A DNA stretch of 64,000 nucleotides, taken from the NCBI GenBank assembly GCA_003402285.1, contig QFXG01000025.1:16008-80007 (forward strand), written 5' to 3'. A program made the position numbers and the translations under genes. Of this stretch, positions 16,215 to 25,978 are shown one piece after another. Under the pieces are notes generated by a model. The model was given only the letters and a program-made list of their open reading frames with translations. It was not told the origin of the DNA and made no database searches. Every line of letters begins with the position of its first letter. The first letter of the stretch is position 1. The stretch comes from Candidatus Nitrotoga sp. SPKER. Lineage in GTDB: Bacteria; Pseudomonadota; Gammaproteobacteria; Burkholderiales; Gallionellaceae.

Positions 16215-16742
16215 TTATTGCACTTCTTCTGCTTTTTTGAGAACGACCTCCTCTAATGGGACGTTTTCAAGTCCATAGCGATTACCGACCTGTACCTTGC
16301 TAATAGCATCCACAACTTCTGTGCCCGCCACTACCTTGCCAAACACGCAATAACCATAGCCTTGCTTATCGGGCGCAGTGTAATTCAGAGAATTATTATC
16401 CTTTAAGTTAATAAAAAATTGCGATGTGGCAGAATGAGGGGCGGATGAGCGCGCCATGGCGATTGTATATTTGTCGTTCTTTAGGCCATTGGCAGCCTCA
16501 TTTTTGATTGGCGGATTGGTAGATTTTGGTGCCATTTTTGCAATACTGCTCATTGAAACTGTGCCCAACGAGTAGTTATAGCCGCCGCCCTGGATGACGA
16601 ATCCATCAATCACGCGATGGAATAAGGTCTTGTAGTAAAAACCACTATTAACATATTCAAGAAAATTTTTAACAGTGGCAGGTGCTTTCTCAGCATCCAG
16701 TTCAAGAGTGATTATTCCATAATTGGTATGTAGTTTAACCAT
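16215..16742 (-). CDS. Cyclophilin-type peptidyl-prolyl isomerase, second copy
   Basis: The 175-residue cyclophilin aligns with its neighbour along the whole domain ([55 protein letters not shown]). It has an insertion of ~12 residues after GGGYNYS. The start is placed at ATG 16742 (MVKLHTN), the normal start of cytosolic PpiB; GGAAAA lies about 9 nt upstream. An in-frame ATG at 16802 would add 20 unrelated residues. Upstream of it, a second ATG near 16848 heads a stretch that looks like a frameshifted copy of the sister gene's signal peptide. This copy may have lost export after duplication. Confidence 0.9.
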   Translation of the reverse strand: MVKLHTNYGIITLELDAEKAPATVKNFLEYVNSGFYYKTLFHRVIDGFVIQGGGYNYSLGTVSMSSIAKMAPKSTNPPIKNEAANGLKNDKYTIAMARSSAPHSATSQFFINLKDNNSLNYTAPDKQGYGYCVFGKVVAGTEVVDAISKVQVGNRYGLENVPLEEVVLKKAEEVQ

Positions 16743-16984
16743 GCTAAATTTTCCATTGATTGCTGAAGGTTGGGAAGAATGCCAGTTGGTACAGCGCACC
16801 ATTGTATTTAACTGAGCAGCAAGGAGAGTGATAGATTTGAAGTTTCATTATGCTATTTCTTATAGGGTTATATGTAGCGGCATAGCGTTTCACTTTCCGG
16901 TAAGTAAGGGGATAGCGAGATCGGTGCCAGAGTTTAGTTCAGAGACTAGGAGATTTCGGTAGCCAGGTGGAGGAACATGTTAAA

Positions 16985-17992
16985 TTATTTTACGGCACGC
17001 TCTTCTTGAATAAGCCATTTATTGTTTAATTTTACCAGAAGCATGATTTTATCAAAGGATGTGTTGAGGTAGTCGGAGCGATAGGATTGATGAAAAGTAA
17101 GGGTGGCATGGTTTTCATCCGGGAAACTGACTTTTTCATTACTGACATTGATCTCGATATATTTAGGTGTGCTGATACGTGCATTGCTTTCAGTTTCCCA
17201 CTGGTCACGCTTTTCGCCATTCGGCGTTTTAAAATCGGTAGTGTAGAAATCTAAATATTTTCTGACATTTTGGGACGACCATACTTCGGCCCATTCGCGT
17301 AACATTTTTAGCACTTCATCGCTATTGTTGACAGCCGGCTTTTTAACAATTGCGGGTTTGGTAGGCGAAGCAGATTCGGGCACGGCCGTAACTACTTTGG
17401 ATGGTACCGGTGTTGTCTCGGGAGTCGCTGCTTGCTGTTTGGCTGCATTAGCAATGGCGGTATTGGGTTTACTCTTCGGAAGCAGATCATTAATCAGAGT
17501 AAGCTTGGTCTGGGCGGCGGCATTGTTTCGGTCCAGCTGTAGCGCGCGTTCATAAGCCAGGCTTGCCATTTTAGCGTAGATATCCCCCAGATTTTCTTGA
17601 GCAGTAGCATAGTTCGGGTGGTTGCGAATCGCTGCCTCGAGTGCGACCTTGGCCTTGTCGTATTGGCCTAGCCCGGCGTATAACACGGCGAGGTTGTTAT
17701 AAGGTTCCGGCAGTTCCGGGTAATCCTCAGTCAGCGATGAGAATATGCTGATTGCGTCATTGGTTTTACGCTGTGTGGTGAGGATTAGACCTTTCAGGAA
17801 GCGTGCCTGTGCATCTTTGGGCTTGTTGGTGAGATAGATGTCAACCCGCTTCAGTGCCTGGGCATGTTGATTCTGTTTGAACAACTTATTGATATCCTGG
17901 ATTTCATCCGCGCCTGCGGTGAGGCTGAAGCACAGTAATAGTGCGCCTCCGAGTAATGCTGTATGAAGACCAAAACGGTTGAAATTGTCCAT
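16985..17992 (-). CDS. TPR-repeat protein with C-terminal NTF2-like domain
   Basis: The 335-residue protein has a signal peptide (~1-28, ending TAGA-DE). Four or so tetratricopeptide repeats follow (~35-165; for example NNLAVLYAGLGQYDKAKVAL and ENLGDIYAKMASLAYERALQ). A Pro/Ala/Thr-rich linker (~175-225) leads to a C-terminal domain beginning EVLKMLREWAEVWSSQNVRK, which resembles the NTF2/Cds6-type domain of some L,D-transpeptidases. A periplasmic protein-interaction role, perhaps around cell-wall enzymes, is plausible but not shown. It is divergent from glnS across ~300 bp. Confidence 0.82.
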   Translation of the reverse strand: MDNFNRFGLHTALLGGALLLCFSLTAGADEIQDINKLFKQNQHAQALKRVDIYLTNKPKDAQARFLKGLILTTQRKTNDAISIFSSLTEDYPELPEPYNNLAVLYAGLGQYDKAKVALEAAIRNHPNYATAQENLGDIYAKMASLAYERALQLDRNNAAAQTKLTLINDLLPKSKPNTAIANAAKQQAATPETTPVPSKVVTAVPESASPTKPAIVKKPAVNNSDEVLKMLREWAEVWSSQNVRKYLDFYTTDFKTPNGEKRDQWETESNARISTPKYIEINVSNEKVSFPDENHATLTFHQSYRSDYLNTSFDKIMLLVKLNNKWLIQEERAVK

Positions 17993-18297
17993 TATGCGGT
18001 ACTTTTCCGAAATGATTTTATGACTGGTATGAAAGATTTTGTTCGCTTGGGCGTATCAATAATTACGCCACGTTTTTACCAAAATTTTTTTATCAGTCAA
18101 TCTTGCGTGATCATCACACGAAATTGATGAAACATTCAGAATAAATGGGTTACCCAAGGAAACTGGATTCTATCAAACTTGCCTATTTTTTTCACAGCTT
18201 ATCGTATCGGCTGCCAAGGTCATCCGTGTTTCCTCTGTTTAAGCAAGGAGATTTTCGGGTAAAATCGTTCCTCTTGCCCTGAAAGAACCGCCGAATA
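17993..18297. other. Intergenic region between the TPR gene and glnS
   Basis: About 305 bp between divergent genes. I see no ORF with a ribosome site and no clear hairpin-plus-T-run. It presumably holds both promoters; none was assigned with confidence. Confidence 0.5.
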
Positions 18298-19974
18298 ATG
18301 AGCAGTCACACACCAGCACCCATTCCCCACTTCATCCGCAATATTATTGAGGCCGATCTGGCGAGTGATAAACATACCAATATCGTCACACGCTTCCCGC
18401 CGGAGCCGAATGGCTATCTGCATATTGGCCATGCCAAGTCAATTTGCCTGAATTTTGGTTTGGCACTCGATTATCCGGGTCACTGCAATTTGCGCTTTGA
18501 TGACACTAATCCAGAAAAGGAAAGTGAGGAATATGCACGCGCTATTCAAGAAGACGTTCAATGGTTGGGCTTTCAATGGCAGGGCGAGGTGCGATGGGCG
18601 TCTGATTACTTCGAACAGCTTTACGGCTTTGCGGTCGAGCTGATCAAACAGGGCAAGGCTTACGTGGATGATCTGAGTGCAGAGGAAATGCGCGAGTATC
18701 GCGGCACGCTGACTCATCCGGGCAAACCTAGTCCGTACCGGGATCGCTCTGTAGGTGAAAACCTTGACTTGTTTCAGCGCATGCGCGCAGGTGAGTTTGT
18801 CGATGGCGCCAAGGTGCTGCGCGCCAAGATCGACATGGCTTCTGGCAATATCAACTTGCGCGACCCGGCGATTTACCGTATTCGTCGCGCGCATCACATT
18901 CGCACGGGCGATGCTTGGTGCATCTACCCGATGTATGACTACACCCACTGTATTTCCGATGCGCTGGAATGCATTACTCACTCGTTGTGTACGCTGGAGT
19001 TTGAAGACCACCGACCCTTATATGACTGGGTGCTGGATCAGCTGGCTGTACCGTCTCATCCCCGACAAATTGAATTCTCGCGTCTGGAATTACGCTACAC
19101 CATAACCAGTAAGCGCAAGCTGTTGCAGCTTGTCACCGAACAACATGTATCCGGTTGGGATGACCCACGTATGCCGACCATCATCGGTATGCGCAGACGC
19201 GGATACACACCGCAAGGCATCCGCGAATTCACTCGCAGGATCGGTATTTCAAAGAGCGAAAACGTGGTTGACATGGCTGTGCTGGAGGCCTGTATCCGCG
19301 AAGACTTGGAGGCGCGTGCGGCGCGTGTGATGGCGGTGGTTAAACCGCTGAAGGTCATCATCAGTAATTTTGTGGCGGGTGAGAGTCAATCTCGCGAAGC
19401 TGGCTTCCATCCGGAACATCCCGAATTCGGTAGCCGCGTGGTGCCCTTCAGCAAGGAGATTTGGATTGAGATCGATGACTTTGCCGAGAACCCGCCTGCG
19501 GGTTGGCAGCGTTTGACACCCGGTGGTGAAGTGCGCTTGCGCTACAGTTATGTGATGCGCTGTGATGAAGTCGTAAAAGATCTTGCCGGTAACGTAATTG
19601 AACTTCGTTGCTCCATTGATCAAGATACACTGGGCAAGAATCCAGTAGGGCGCAAGGTGAAGGGCGTGATCCACTGGCTGTCCGCTGAACATGCACTACC
19701 CGCGGAGATTCGCTTGTATGACCGCCTGTTCACCGTGCCGGAACCAGACAGTGATAAGGCGCGTGATTTCTGTGAATTCATTAACCCAGCGTCATTGACC
19801 GTGGTTCAGGGTTGGGTTGAACCTGCCGTGCGTGACGCGGTACCTGAAACACATTACCAGTTTGAGCGTCTCGGATATTTCTGCACCGATCGACACGAAC
19901 ACCAGCCCGGTAGAAAACTGATGTTCAATCGTACCGTGACTCTTAAAGATTCCTGGACGAAAGATCAAGGTTAA
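18298..19974 (+). CDS. glnS: Glutaminyl-tRNA synthetase
   Basis: The 558-residue class I aminoacyl-tRNA synthetase charges tRNA-Gln directly. The ATP-binding HIGH-type motif is in [15 protein letters not shown] (~39-53). The glutamine/ATP pocket shows [13 protein letters not shown], and the second signature appears as ITSKRKLL (~265-272), equivalent to KMSKS. The C-terminal beta-barrel anticodon-binding domains ([14 protein letters not shown] segment, [11 protein letters not shown] end) are complete. The length fits the family (~550). Presence of GlnS is consistent with the gamma/beta-proteobacterial lineage. The gene stands alone, with cysS 115 bp downstream on the same strand. Confidence 0.97.
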   Translation: MSSHTPAPIPHFIRNIIEADLASDKHTNIVTRFPPEPNGYLHIGHAKSICLNFGLALDYPGHCNLRFDDTNPEKESEEYARAIQEDVQWLGFQWQGEVRWASDYFEQLYGFAVELIKQGKAYVDDLSAEEMREYRGTLTHPGKPSPYRDRSVGENLDLFQRMRAGEFVDGAKVLRAKIDMASGNINLRDPAIYRIRRAHHIRTGDAWCIYPMYDYTHCISDALECITHSLCTLEFEDHRPLYDWVLDQLAVPSHPRQIEFSRLELRYTITSKRKLLQLVTEQHVSGWDDPRMPTIIGMRRRGYTPQGIREFTRRIGISKSENVVDMAVLEACIREDLEARAARVMAVVKPLKVIISNFVAGESQSREAGFHPEHPEFGSRVVPFSKEIWIEIDDFAENPPAGWQRLTPGGEVRLRYSYVMRCDEVVKDLAGNVIELRCSIDQDTLGKNPVGRKVKGVIHWLSAEHALPAEIRLYDRLFTVPEPDSDKARDFCEFINPASLTVVQGWVEPAVRDAVPETHYQFERLGYFCTDRHEHQPGRKLMFNRTVTLKDSWTKDQG

Positions 19975-20089
19975 GCATGGGTATCATGCGTATATGGTGT
20001 CTGTGGATAAATAATGCAGACCGTACCGCATCCATATTGGTATTACTGATGCGCAGATAGTTAAGAAACGTTTGTTCTAAAGGTTTTTG

Positions 20090-21559
20090 ATGCTGAAAAT
20101 TTACAATACGCTCACCCGCGACAAGCAGGACTTTATTCCCATCGAACCCGGCAAGGTTCGAATGTATGTGTGTGGCATGACGGTGTATGACTATTGCCAT
20201 CTCGGTCATGCGCGGGTGATGGTCGCATTCGATATGGTATATCGCTGGCTGAAGACGAACGGACTGGACGTAACCTATGTCCGTAATGTCACTGACATAG
20301 ACGACAAGATTATCAAACGTGCAGCGGAGAATGCTGAATCTATCCATGCGCTCACGCAGCGTTTCATTGATGCGATGCATGAAGATGAACGTGCACTGGG
20401 CATCCTGCCACCAGATTTTGAACCGCGAGCCACGCAATACATACCACAAATGCTGGACATGATCGCCAAGCTGGAAGCTAATGGATTAGCCTATCAAGCA
20501 GCTGATGGAGACATGAATTATGCGGTGCGTAAATTTGCCCATTACGGCAAATTATCTGGCAAAACACTGGCGGATTTGCGTGCCGGCGAACGTGTGGAGG
20601 TGAATGATGGCAAGCTTGACCCACTTGATTTCGTACTGTGGAAACATGCCAAAGATAGCGAGCCAGACGAAGTGAAATGGGATTCTCCTTGGGGGAAAGG
20701 GCGACCTGGCTGGCATATTGAATGTTCGGCGATGAGCCTGGCAACGCTGGGCAAACATTTCGACATTCACGGTGGTGGTGCCGATTTGCAATTTCCGCAC
20801 CACGAAAATGAAATAGCGCAAAGTGAGGGCGCATGTCAGTGCAAGTATGTGAATGTCTGGATGCACAATGGCTTCGTGCGCGTAGACAATGAGAAGATGT
20901 CGAAAAGCCTCGGTAATTTCTTCACCATCCGCGAGGTGCTGAATAAATATGATGATGATGCGGAAATGATTCGCTTCTTCATCCTGCGCGCGCACTACCG
21001 CAGCCAGCTGAATTATTCCGATGCGCATCTGGACGATGCCAAACAGTCATTGAAGCGCCTGTACACGGCATTAAAAAATATTGCTGTGCCTATCGGAACG
21101 AGTTCAATCGACTGGAACGATCCTTACTCACAACGTTTTAAAACGGCAATGGACGATGATTTCAACACGCCTGAAGCGATGGCAGTCCTGTTCGACCTGG
21201 CAAACGAGGTGAATCGCAGCCAATCGGTAGAAGCGGCACAGAAACTTAAGATGTTAGGTGAAGTGCTTGGCTTGTTGCAGCGGAATCCTGATGATTATCT
21301 GCAAGGACGTCATCGTGATGTAAAAATTCATGTGGCCACCGGTGCACTGATTGCGGGTTCTGCAAAAATCGAGGGCTCAGCTTCAATTGACTATACTCCA
21401 CCGGGCCTGACCAAGAGCGTCCAAGCTCTTATTGCCGAACGAACTGCCGCTAAACAATCCAAAAATTTCGTTGAATCCGACCGCATTCGTAAGGAGTTGT
21501 TAGAAGCGGGAATTGTGTTGGAAGATTCTGCATCCGGCACTACGTGGCGACGAGCGTAG
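20090..21559 (+). CDS. cysS: Cysteinyl-tRNA synthetase
   Basis: The 489-residue class I synthetase charges tRNA-Cys. It has the zinc-binding Cys of [18 protein letters not shown] with the HLGH signature, WHIECSAM (second zinc Cys), [19 protein letters not shown] and KMSKSLGNF. The DALR-type helical region and C-terminal domain ([20 protein letters not shown]) are complete. An in-frame TTG precedes the ATG by one codon. The ATG at 20090 is chosen because AAAGG lies 6 nt upstream. Confidence 0.97.
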   Translation: MLKIYNTLTRDKQDFIPIEPGKVRMYVCGMTVYDYCHLGHARVMVAFDMVYRWLKTNGLDVTYVRNVTDIDDKIIKRAAENAESIHALTQRFIDAMHEDERALGILPPDFEPRATQYIPQMLDMIAKLEANGLAYQAADGDMNYAVRKFAHYGKLSGKTLADLRAGERVEVNDGKLDPLDFVLWKHAKDSEPDEVKWDSPWGKGRPGWHIECSAMSLATLGKHFDIHGGGADLQFPHHENEIAQSEGACQCKYVNVWMHNGFVRVDNEKMSKSLGNFFTIREVLNKYDDDAEMIRFFILRAHYRSQLNYSDAHLDDAKQSLKRLYTALKNIAVPIGTSSIDWNDPYSQRFKTAMDDDFNTPEAMAVLFDLANEVNRSQSVEAAQKLKMLGEVLGLLQRNPDDYLQGRHRDVKIHVATGALIAGSAKIEGSASIDYTPPGLTKSVQALIAERTAAKQSKNFVESDRIRKELLEAGIVLEDSASGTTWRRA

Positions 21560-21861
21560 CCAGAAATTTGAATAATAACTTATAAACGTTCCCTTCAATA
21601 AGGCACCCCGCCGCAAGCAGCGGGGAATTAAACCTGCATCGATTAAATAACAATCCCATAGATCGATTTGAAATTTTAAATAAATTAATGGCATTCGTTT
21701 CAGATGAAAAATCTTTGTTTAAAAATTCCATTAGCTAAAAAATAAAGAATTTGCTTATTTATTTTTTATATTTTCCATCCTATTATTTGAACCGTAGGGA
21801 TGCAGTAACTTTCGTACCTACTCAGCTTTCCTCATAAATTTTTTATTTTAAGGAGCTAATC
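21560..21861. other. Intergenic region with a small GC-rich hairpin
   Basis: About 300 bp, A+T-rich towards the right. A 6-bp hairpin (CCCCGC / GCGGGG, 21606-21625) sits 45 bp after cysS. It lacks a proper T-run on either side, so it may be a weak terminator or just a structure. The rest holds no convincing gene; AAGGAG at 21851-21856 serves the next gene. Confidence 0.5.
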
Positions 21862-22146
21862 ATGAATAAAGTTATTATTAATTTTGCTGTTGTTTCCTGT
21901 CTTGCATTAGGAGCAACCTTTGCGCACGCTGAAAACCGCAACGCAACAACAAAGGTCGTTAATTATTATGAAATATACGACCCGCATGGAGTTGTACAAA
22001 CTGGCCCTGGAGGTGTTCAGGGGGTTATGCACCGTAAACATTCTATTCAAATGGATTCCGATGAGGGGGTCGCTGCTCCTGATGCGCCTACACCCCCAAC
22101 TCACGATTCTCATCCGGGAGGACATAGATCAGTAGACGGCGCATAA
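21862..22146 (+). CDS. Secreted 94-residue protein, unknown function
   Basis: The ATG follows TAAGGAGCTAATC, an excellent ribosome site. The protein has a Sec signal peptide (cleavage likely after A23, FAHA-ENRN). The mature part of ~70 residues is Gly/Pro/His-rich and low in hydrophobic residues (VVQTGPGGVQGVMHRKHS, then PTPPTHDSHPGGHRS), so it is probably flexible. The four His in the last third could bind metal. No family is recognised. Together with the 5192-5362 peptide it makes two short orphan secreted products in this window. Confidence 0.75.
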   Translation: MNKVIINFAVVSCLALGATFAHAENRNATTKVVNYYEIYDPHGVVQTGPGGVQGVMHRKHSIQMDSDEGVAAPDAPTPPTHDSHPGGHRSVDGA

Positions 22147-22936
22147 ACTGAGCAAAAGTTGATGCTGAAAGTTTACACCCCAGGTTGAGTCCTTCCATAA
22201 CACATAGGGAGGGCTCAATAAAACTGATAGTACGAAGTGTTATGTCCTAGTAGTTTAGTGATACTGTAAGAAGTCCCCTCCCTGCTTCTCTGGATCTTGC
22301 GTCCAGTGTTTCAATCCAGCCCATTGGTTAACTTTGCTAAATAACATAGCAAAAACTATAGTTGATCCAAAATTATTAGACTGCTACAGCCCACTCGTTA
22401 AGTGCGGTCAGAGATCTCAATGGTGTCTTGAGGTGATTTTTACTAAATTGGTCAAGCAGCGTGCTGTGTCAATCAAGATTCTCTGCAAAGAACTTGAACA
22501 AATGACTCTTTAGGGGGACTCTGGTTTACTAAGAGCAAGAGATCAGCGGAGTGTTTTGCACCTTCCTGCAAGATTCCAGATTATTGCGTTCCCTGCTACA
22601 AATTGATTTGTAGTGGATGTGCGCGTCCCCGGTTTTTAATTTGCCACTTAAATTTACTTACGAAAGCCACCTTCAGCGTTGAATCTGCCCGTGGGTGCTG
22701 GATTGAATTAGCGTAACTCTAAACTTTTACGAAAATTTAAAGGTTACGAATTGCAATTGACCATGTAGAAACGCCTAGACGTACTATTGAATGATATTAT
22801 TAGGTGCATGATTGTATGGGGACGATTGCAGTATTTACAATGCACAAAACCATGATTAAAAAATTTCGCAACATAAAATTAATAGGCATCAAAAATGATT
22901 CACCCTACACCACAACACGAACAGGAGAACAAAACT
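22147..22936. other. 790-bp gene-poor region with possible IS debris
   Basis: No ORF with start, ribosome site and family resemblance is visible. On the minus strand, 22378-22470 reads, between stops, HSTLLDQFSKNHLKTPLRSL followed by TALNEWAVAV. It loosely recalls the C-terminal end of IS3/IS481-type transposases (KTPxxALxEW). CTACAAAT-TG-ATTTGTAG (22600-22617) is a short perfect hairpin. The rest is unexplained and could be decayed coding sequence. Confidence 0.4.
22185..22218 (+). terminator. Possible terminator hairpin after the secreted-protein gene
   Basis: TTGAGTCCTTCC (22185-22196) pairs, with one mismatch or bulge, with GGGAGGGCTCAA (22207-22218). The following TAAAACTG contains no T-run, so a rho-independent terminator is only possible, not clear. 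The stem starts 38 bp after the stop codon. Confidence 0.4.
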
Positions 22937-23347
22937 ATGGCATTTGTGAATGAATACGTCCCAGAGGAAGATATTAAGAAATATGGAATAGAGGAAATTA
23001 ACCAGTGTTATGGCAAAGCGAATGTGCGGCCAGATTGGACTATTGATCGTGAAAATGACATCTATCTTCGATGGATCGTGTCAGGCGAAGATGAATTCCG
23101 GAATCAACACGATTTCACCTTTTACTGGAAAGGAACATTGATATTTGTCCGGCTTCGGATCAGCAATGGAAAAGTACTAGGTTCCAGAGCTTGGGTAAAC
23201 TGGAGGCTGGTTATCATGAACCTGCCAGAGGAGTTAGAGGAAAAAAAATCGGAGATTATTACTGACTTGAAAGCAGCTCTAACGGCTTATAAAGATTTCG
23301 GGGTTTATTCGACTTTGACGGAACACACTGCATCTTTTGAGTTCTAA
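22937..23347 (+). CDS. Conserved-looking protein of unknown function
   Basis: This 136-residue, apparently cytosolic protein begins MAFVNEYVPEEDIKKYGIEE. It has an aromatic central part (FTFYWKGTLIFVRLRISNGK, then WVNWRLVIMNLPEELEEKK) and ends in a helical KAALTAYKDFG segment. Composition and codon use look like a real gene. The ATG at 22937 is chosen over the in-frame 22895 start because AGGAGA lies upstream at good spacing. I do not recognise the family, and the genomic setting (a gene-poor, possibly IS-scarred area) gives no hint of its role. Confidence 0.65.
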   Translation: MAFVNEYVPEEDIKKYGIEEINQCYGKANVRPDWTIDRENDIYLRWIVSGEDEFRNQHDFTFYWKGTLIFVRLRISNGKVLGSRAWVNWRLVIMNLPEELEEKKSEIITDLKAALTAYKDFGVYSTLTEHTASFEF

Positions 23348-23493
23348 AAAATTACAGTTAATGGCGATGCAGTATGGATAAATGCTTTTTATTTGATTCG
23401 AATAAAAATTGCCTAGCGCCACTCGGTGTATTAAACATATGACACTAGCTTATTAAACTGTGAAGCTTATATTGAAAGCGGGTATCGCTTTGT

Positions 23494-23802
23494 TTATTTT
23501 GTTTTAAAAAAATTCTCGGAAGTCAGTCGACTCTCCAGATTTAATTTGCTGTTATTTACCAACACTATTTTATGACGTGACAGTGTCCCTTGCTTTAGCT
23601 TGACGTTGCGTAGTGGAACATTAAAGCTACCAGCAATGAAGCGCAGCAGTGCTTCATTGGCACGTCCCTCAATTGGTGGGGCGGCTAGGCGAATTTTTAG
23701 TGCGTCACCATGCAAACCAATCACCTCACTGCGTTTGGCACCCGGTTGAACATATAACATCAACGTAATGACATCTCCTTCGTGGCGATACCACACGTTC
23801 AA
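23494..23802 (-). CDS. DUF167/YggU family protein
   Basis: The 102-residue protein has the YggU/DUF167 pattern: LMLYVQPGAKRSEVIGLHGD, LKIRLAAPPIEGRANEALLRF and VKLKQGTLSRHKIVLV. Its molecular role is not established. It ends the yggS-proC-yggT-yggU run, overlapping yggT by 4 bp (ATGA), as in many Proteobacteria, so it is surely co-transcribed. Confidence 0.93.
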   Translation of the reverse strand: MNVWYRHEGDVITLMLYVQPGAKRSEVIGLHGDALKIRLAAPPIEGRANEALLRFIAGSFNVPLRNVKLKQGTLSRHKIVLVNNSKLNLESRLTSENFFKTK

Positions 23803-24362
23803 AACGGACTATTGACTAAATTTTCTAACCCACGCAACGGCACAATGAGAATGAGTTGACATACGATAAGTAATACAAGCACGGTGAGATCTATATTACC
23901 GAAGGGCGGGATACGTCGTTGCAGGGGCAGAAGGAATGATTGCGTCACCGCGACCATCAAACCGGCCATCGGTGAATGAGGATTAAACCATGATAAGAGC
24001 GCCTGAATAAATAACGCCGCCATGAGCAAGTATAAGCTGAGCTTGAGCAGCTTGACCGCTGTCCACATAAGCAGTCCGATCACGGGGAAGTCTATAGGCA
24101 AGCCTTGTAACCAGAGTGTGGCGGCGAGATAAATCGCTTCTACTACGAAAGCCAGCAGCAAGGTGGCGATATCGAAACCGCGGGCAGAAGGAATAAACCG
24201 GCGCGCTCGCAGTACCAAAAAATTGGTAAGTGTCATAACGAAGGCACCCAGTGGATTACGCATCGGCGCGCGTAACCATTGCAAGTGGAAGCGCAATAGT
24301 AATATGACAGCGAACGGCTGCAATAAAGTGTCAAACAAAAATTGGAGTGCTTCACTCAGCAT
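23799..24362 (-). CDS. YggT family membrane protein
   Basis: The 187-residue inner-membrane protein has two YggT repeats, each with a pair of hydrophobic helices. The best-preserved signature is LLSWFNPHSPMAGLMVAVTQ (~122-141), followed by LLPLQRRIPPFGNIDLTVLV. YggT proteins have been linked to osmotic or ion homeostasis and cell-division factors; the precise role is unsettled. The gene overlaps proC by 7 bp upstream and the DUF167 gene by 4 bp downstream. Confidence 0.93.
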   Translation of the reverse strand: MLSEALQFLFDTLLQPFAVILLLRFHLQWLRAPMRNPLGAFVMTLTNFLVLRARRFIPSARGFDIATLLLAFVVEAIYLAATLWLQGLPIDFPVIGLLMWTAVKLLKLSLYLLMAALFIQALLSWFNPHSPMAGLMVAVTQSFLLPLQRRIPPFGNIDLTVLVLLIVCQLILIVPLRGLENLVNSPF

Positions 24363-25171
24363 GGCGCACTCCCCAGTTCGTCTCCCATTTCCTTGGCACG
24401 CTTGGCTGCCGCTTGCACCGCCGTAACAATATGTTGCTTAACCGAATTAGCATCCATGTTGAGCAAGGCGCGTTCGGTCGTGCCATTTTTGGACGTAACG
24501 CGCGCGCGCAGTACGCTCACATCATCGCTACTAGCATCGGCAAGCTTAACTGCACCGCTGAAAGTATTGATTGCCAAATGGCGCGCCGTTTCCGCATCAA
24601 AGCCAAGCTCGCTGGCAGCTTGTTGGAGCGCCTCGATAAAATAAAACACATAGGCGGGGCCGCTACCAGACACGGCAGTAACCGCATCCATCATGACTTC
24701 ATCTTTCAGCCATATCGTGCTCCCCACCGCGGCGAGTATGGTTTGCGCTGTGTCGCACTGTACTTGGTTTACTGCGGGTAGCGCATACAGGCCTGTAATT
24801 CCGCTCTGAATTAAAGCAGGCGTGTTTGGCATGGCTCGTACAATGTTTTGCGAACCCAGCCATTGCGCCAAATCAGCGGCGCGAATACCGGCCGCTATCG
24901 AGATAAGCAATTGCCCAGTCAACAAGGGTGCCAGACTGATTGCGACCTGGTGCAACTGCTGTGGCTTAACCGCTAATACAATGACATCACTACCCGCCAC
25001 CCCTACTTCCAGTTCGGCTACCGCTTGTACCCCAAACTCATGGTGTAATTTGGCATGGTTGCTAACATTGATTTCCACTACGCTTATCTGCACAGCAACA
25101 AAATTTTGTTTAAGTAAACCGCCAATGAGTGCGGTCGCCATGTTGCCACCCCCGATAAAACAAACTTTCAT
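24356..25171 (-). CDS. proC: Pyrroline-5-carboxylate reductase
   Basis: The 271-residue enzyme reduces pyrroline-5-carboxylate to proline with NAD(P)H. The N-terminal Rossmann motif is FIGGGNMATALIGGLL (~5-20). VIVLAVKPQQ (~68-77) and RAMPNTPALIQSGITGLYA (~118-136) mark the core. The C-terminal dimerisation/active-site domain has AVSGSGPAYVFYFIEALQQA and ends with the TSKNGTTERAL segment. It overlaps yggS by 4 bp (ATGA), a translationally coupled pair. Confidence 0.96.
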   Translation of the reverse strand: MKVCFIGGGNMATALIGGLLKQNFVAVQISVVEINVSNHAKLHHEFGVQAVAELEVGVAGSDVIVLAVKPQQLHQVAISLAPLLTGQLLISIAAGIRAADLAQWLGSQNIVRAMPNTPALIQSGITGLYALPAVNQVQCDTAQTILAAVGSTIWLKDEVMMDAVTAVSGSGPAYVFYFIEALQQAASELGFDAETARHLAINTFSGAVKLADASSDDVSVLRARVTSKNGTTERALLNMDANSVKQHIVTAVQAAAKRAKEMGDELGSAPC

Positions 25172-25866
25172 TGATTTTCTCCATAATTTCTTTCGCCAAA
25201 AATTGCCGTGCCAATACGCACGATGGTTGCACCTTCCAGTATTGCTGCACTGAAGTCATGCGACATTCCCATCGATAGGGTATCGAGTGCCAATCCTTGC
25301 GTGTTGATCTGCTGCATAAGCTCGTGCAGTTTTAAAAATGGTATGCGTTGGGCTTCCAATCCTTCAGCAGGTGCAGGAATGGTCATCAACCCACGTAATT
25401 TAAGTTGTGGCAAATTCGCCACAGCCTCTGCCAATTCTATCAACCCGCCAGGTGCTACGCCGCTCTTACTGTCTTCTCCGCTTACATTAACCTGTATACA
25501 TACATTGAGTGGCAGTAAACTGGCTGGTCGCTGTGATGACAGGCGTTCGGCGATCTTTAGCCGGTCAACGCCATGTACCCATGCGAAATGCGTTGCAATG
25601 GCCCGGGTTTTATTACTTTGTATTGGCCCGATGAAATGCCACTGTAGTGGTAAGTCACGTAGCAGCTCAATTTTATCCAGGGCTTCCTGGATGTAACTTT
25701 CACCGAAAGCGCGTTGCCCGGCCTCGTATGCTTCGCGCACTGCCTCAGCAGAAAATCCCTTGCTCACCGCCAGTAGCTCAATACTTTCCTTGCGCCGATG
25801 AGCCATACATACAGCCTGTGTAATAGCATGATTGATAGCTTGCAAGTTAGAAGGGATCGCGGTCAT
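25168..25866 (-). CDS. PLP homeostasis protein, YggS family
   Basis: The 232-residue single-domain TIM-barrel protein binds pyridoxal phosphate and helps balance vitamin B6 and amino-acid pools. The PLP-lysine lies in LLAVSKGF (~33-40). Other motifs are FGESYIQEALDKI, LPLQWHFIGPIQSNKT, IQVNVSGEDSKSGV and SMGMSHDFSAAI. The start is set at ATG 25866; the in-frame ATG at 25893 is possible but would add nine atypical residues. It is the first gene of the yggS-proC-yggT-DUF167 operon and is divergent from pilT, the classic arrangement. Confidence 0.94.
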   Translation of the reverse strand: MTAIPSNLQAINHAITQAVCMAHRRKESIELLAVSKGFSAEAVREAYEAGQRAFGESYIQEALDKIELLRDLPLQWHFIGPIQSNKTRAIATHFAWVHGVDRLKIAERLSSQRPASLLPLNVCIQVNVSGEDSKSGVAPGGLIELAEAVANLPQLKLRGLMTIPAPAEGLEAQRIPFLKLHELMQQINTQGLALDTLSMGMSHDFSAAILEGATIVRIGTAIFGERNYGENQ

Positions 25867-25978
25867 AATTAACTGGTCTCTGATAGGCATCAATGAAGGT
25901 AAGGTAGGGTGCTATTAATCAGGCCCCTGACTTATTTTCATGCGATAGTTCAGTTTTGCGAATTAACTGGGATTATAT

